This document shows, one piece after another, positions 62,902 to 64,000 of a stretch of 64,000 nt of DNA (positions within the stretch are counted from its first letter, which is position 1; each line of letters opens with the position of its first letter). Under the pieces are notes generated by a model. It was not told the DNA's origin. It was given only the letters and a program-made list of their open reading frames with translations, and did no database searches. A program made the position numbers and the translations under genes. Source of the stretch: Prauserella halophila (GTDB lineage Bacteria > Actinomycetota > Actinomycetes > Mycobacteriales > Pseudonocardiaceae). The DNA lies in assembly GCF_024171895.1 (NCBI RefSeq), contig NZ_JAMTCQ010000008.1:434001-498000 (forward strand), read 5' to 3'.

Positions 62902-63381
62902 ATGAGCTGTGTACCGGCCCGGACGCCCGTGACGACGCCGGAACCCGCACGTACGGGCGTCGCGCACCTGCCGGAGTTCGTGCGGCACGTGCCGCTGTAC
63001 GTGCTGGGCGGGGCCATCAGCACCGGGTTGCAGGCCCTGCTGTATCTCCTGTTGCGCGATCCGCTGACCCCGGCGGCGGCCAACCCCGTAGCCATCGGCG
63101 TCACGACCTGGCTCAACACCGAGTTCCACCGGCGGATCACGTTCGGCGACGCGACCGGCCCCCGTCGGCGCCGGCACCTCCAGACGGCAGGCACGTTCCT
63201 CTTCTACGCCTGTGCGGGCACGGCCGCGCTCGGCCTGCTGCATCTGCTCACCGCCGATCCGTCACCGGTGACGGAGACGGTCGTGCTGGTCGCGACCAGC
63301 CTCGTCGGCGGGGTGGTGCGGTTCCTCGTGCTGCGATCGTGGGTGTTCGTCTGGCGCCGCGACACCGAGGTGACCCCGTGA
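62902..63381 (+). CDS. GtrA family membrane protein
   Basis: 159 aa with four membrane helices (YVLGGAISTGLQALLYLLL, AIGVTTWLNTEFHRRITFG, FLFYACAGTAALGLLHLL, VATSLVGGVVRFLVLRSWVF). GtrA proteins are linked to flipping or transfer of lipid-linked sugars; WLNTEFHRRITF is the family core. TATCGT at 62890 ends six bases before ATG, indicating a leaderless mRNA. Overlaps the next gene by GTGA. Confidence 0.9.
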   Translation: MSCVPARTPVTTPEPARTGVAHLPEFVRHVPLYVLGGAISTGLQALLYLLLRDPLTPAAANPVAIGVTTWLNTEFHRRITFGDATGPRRRRHLQTAGTFLFYACAGTAALGLLHLLTADPSPVTETVVLVATSLVGGVVRFLVLRSWVFVWRRDTEVTP

Positions 63382-63788
63382 CCACACAGGACCCACCGCC
63401 CGAGGGCGATGTGTACGACGGCGATCCGGACTCCGGTGACGCGGGCGGCGAGCACGCCGGCGGTGCCGGAACCGATTACCGGTTCACGCTGGCCAACGAG
63501 CGCACCTTCCTCGCGTGGCTGCGCACGGCACTCGGACTGGTCGCCGGTGGCGTCGCGATCCAGCAGCTCGTCCCCGGACTGGCCTCCGACGGGCCCCGCA
63601 CACTGCTCGCCGCGCTGTGCGTCGGGCTGGCACTCGTGATCGCCGCGGCCGCCTATCCCCGGTGGCGGGCGGTGCAACGAGCGATGGCGCGTGGCGATCC
63701 GCTCCCCCGCAATGTCCTCCTCGCGACGCTCGGCGGCGGCATCGTGGTGCTCACGGCGCTCGCACTCGTCCTGGTCGTCGTGGCATGA
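63378..63788 (+). CDS. DUF202 (YidH-like) membrane protein
   Basis: 136 aa. A ~30-aa acidic N-terminus is followed by the DUF202 motif LANERTFLAWLRTALGLVAGG and three membrane helices. GTG 63378 overlaps the GtrA stop. Function unknown; followed by a second, shorter DUF202 gene, a common tandem arrangement. Confidence 0.9.
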   Translation: MTTQDPPPEGDVYDGDPDSGDAGGEHAGGAGTDYRFTLANERTFLAWLRTALGLVAGGVAIQQLVPGLASDGPRTLLAALCVGLALVIAAAAYPRWRAVQRAMARGDPLPRNVLLATLGGGIVVLTALALVLVVVA

Positions 63789-63823
63789 GCGGCGTGGCAT
63801 GAGCGGCGTGGCATGAGCAGGGA
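63782..63823 (+). repeat. 14-bp triplication of a start-codon region
   Basis: GGCATGAGCGGCGT at 63782 and 63796 and a third, diverging copy at 63810. Each copy carries an ATGA, giving three potential stop/start overlaps. Confidence 0.85.
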
Positions 63824-64000
63824 ACAGCCGCAGCGCACCGACCTGGCGTGGCAGCGCACCGCGCTGGCCGCAGCCGCCTGCACCGGGCTGCTGCTGCACG
63901 CCGCGGCCACCACCGGCGGCGTGGCGGTGCTGGCCGCCCCGGTCGCGCTCGTGACCACGATCGTCCTCGCGGCCACGGGCGCAGGACGGGCCGCGCGGCT
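63813..64000 (+). CDS. second DUF202 membrane protein (cut by window end)
   Basis: First 62 codons only: MSREQPQRTDLAWQRTALAA is the DUF202 start (RTDLAWQRT core), followed by two hydrophobic helices. ATG 63813 is the third of three repeated ATGs and the only one opening a long frame. Co-transcribed with the first DUF202 gene. Confidence 0.85.
   Translation, partial: MSREQPQRTDLAWQRTALAAAACTGLLLHAAATTGGVAVLAAPVALVTTIVLAATGAGRAAR

Overview
The window is high-GC actinobacterial chromosome, densely packed, with many GTG and TTG starts, 4-nt ATGA/GTGA gene overlaps and several apparently leaderless genes. Gene content (ECF41 sigma factor with its carboxymuconolactone-decarboxylase target, GlgP of the mycobacterial type, a DivIVA-like coiled coil, DUF574 methyltransferase, Ig-like L,D-transpeptidase, PucR-pruA-pruB, DUF3817, MSMEG_05xx-type nitrogen-starvation genes) suggests the order Pseudonocardiales or a near relative. 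The genus is inference. There is no phage, plasmid, transposase or CRISPR signal; it looks like ordinary chromosome with accessory islets.

Layout. 0-3 kb: sigJ/ECF41 with its AhpD-like target and an ECF41-type promoter; an SDR divergent from a MerR regulator over a perfect 9-2-9 operator. 3-10 kb, minus strand: small membrane protein, THUMP-like methyltransferase, a coupled methyltransferase/enoyl-CoA hydratase pair, ABC ATPase, glycogen phosphorylase. 10-15.6 kb: HEFGH lipoprotein peptidase, Lrp/LysE divergent pair, YbbN-like thioredoxin-TPR protein, MTH1187 protein, MarR, DUF3817. 16-26.9 kb: MetE-like enzyme, membrane protein, mannose-6-P isomerase family, MFS/LysR divergent pair, thiolase, methylmalonyl-CoA epimerase, SPW protein, DivIVA-like protein, then USP and class III cyclase. 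27-35.3 kb: DEAD-box helicase, proA, M50-like protease, AlkA-like glycosylase, orn, tRNA-His, L,D-transpeptidase, tRNA-Lys. 35.5-41.6 kb: dicarboxylate symporter, PucR regulator and the proline catabolic genes pruA-pruB, with a palindromic operator pair between regulator and operon.

42.6-51.1 kb (minus strand) is the most interesting region: a nine-gene operon matching the conserved but poorly understood Nit1C / MSMEG_0565-0572 nitrogen-starvation cluster. In transcription order it holds a small MSMEG_0570 protein, flavoprotein oxidoreductase, amidohydrolase, Sll0783-like protein, radical SAM protein, fused GNAT/AIR-synthase protein, two tandem nitrilase-superfamily proteins and a glycosyltransferase. 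The second nitrilase paralogue has lost the catalytic Cys (now Asp) and Glu (now Asp), so it reads as a pseudoenzyme beside an intact copy. Related clusters have been tied to cyanide/nitrile nitrogen assimilation and nitrogen starvation; the chemistry here is open.

51.4-64 kb: a three-domain methyltransferase, a 1-kb gene-poor stretch, a secreted transglycosylase, DUF574 methyltransferase, CYTH-CHAD protein, aldo/keto reductase, a hydroxyacid dehydrogenase/glycerate kinase operon, a cysteine-free HesB-like protein, a STAS anti-sigma antagonist, GtrA and two DUF202 proteins (the last cut by the window end). A recurrent feature is short tandem repeat arrays (14-22 bp units) in intergenic spaces, including two oppositely oriented 21-bp arrays at 58.8-59.1 kb, and in-frame versions inside disordered linkers.
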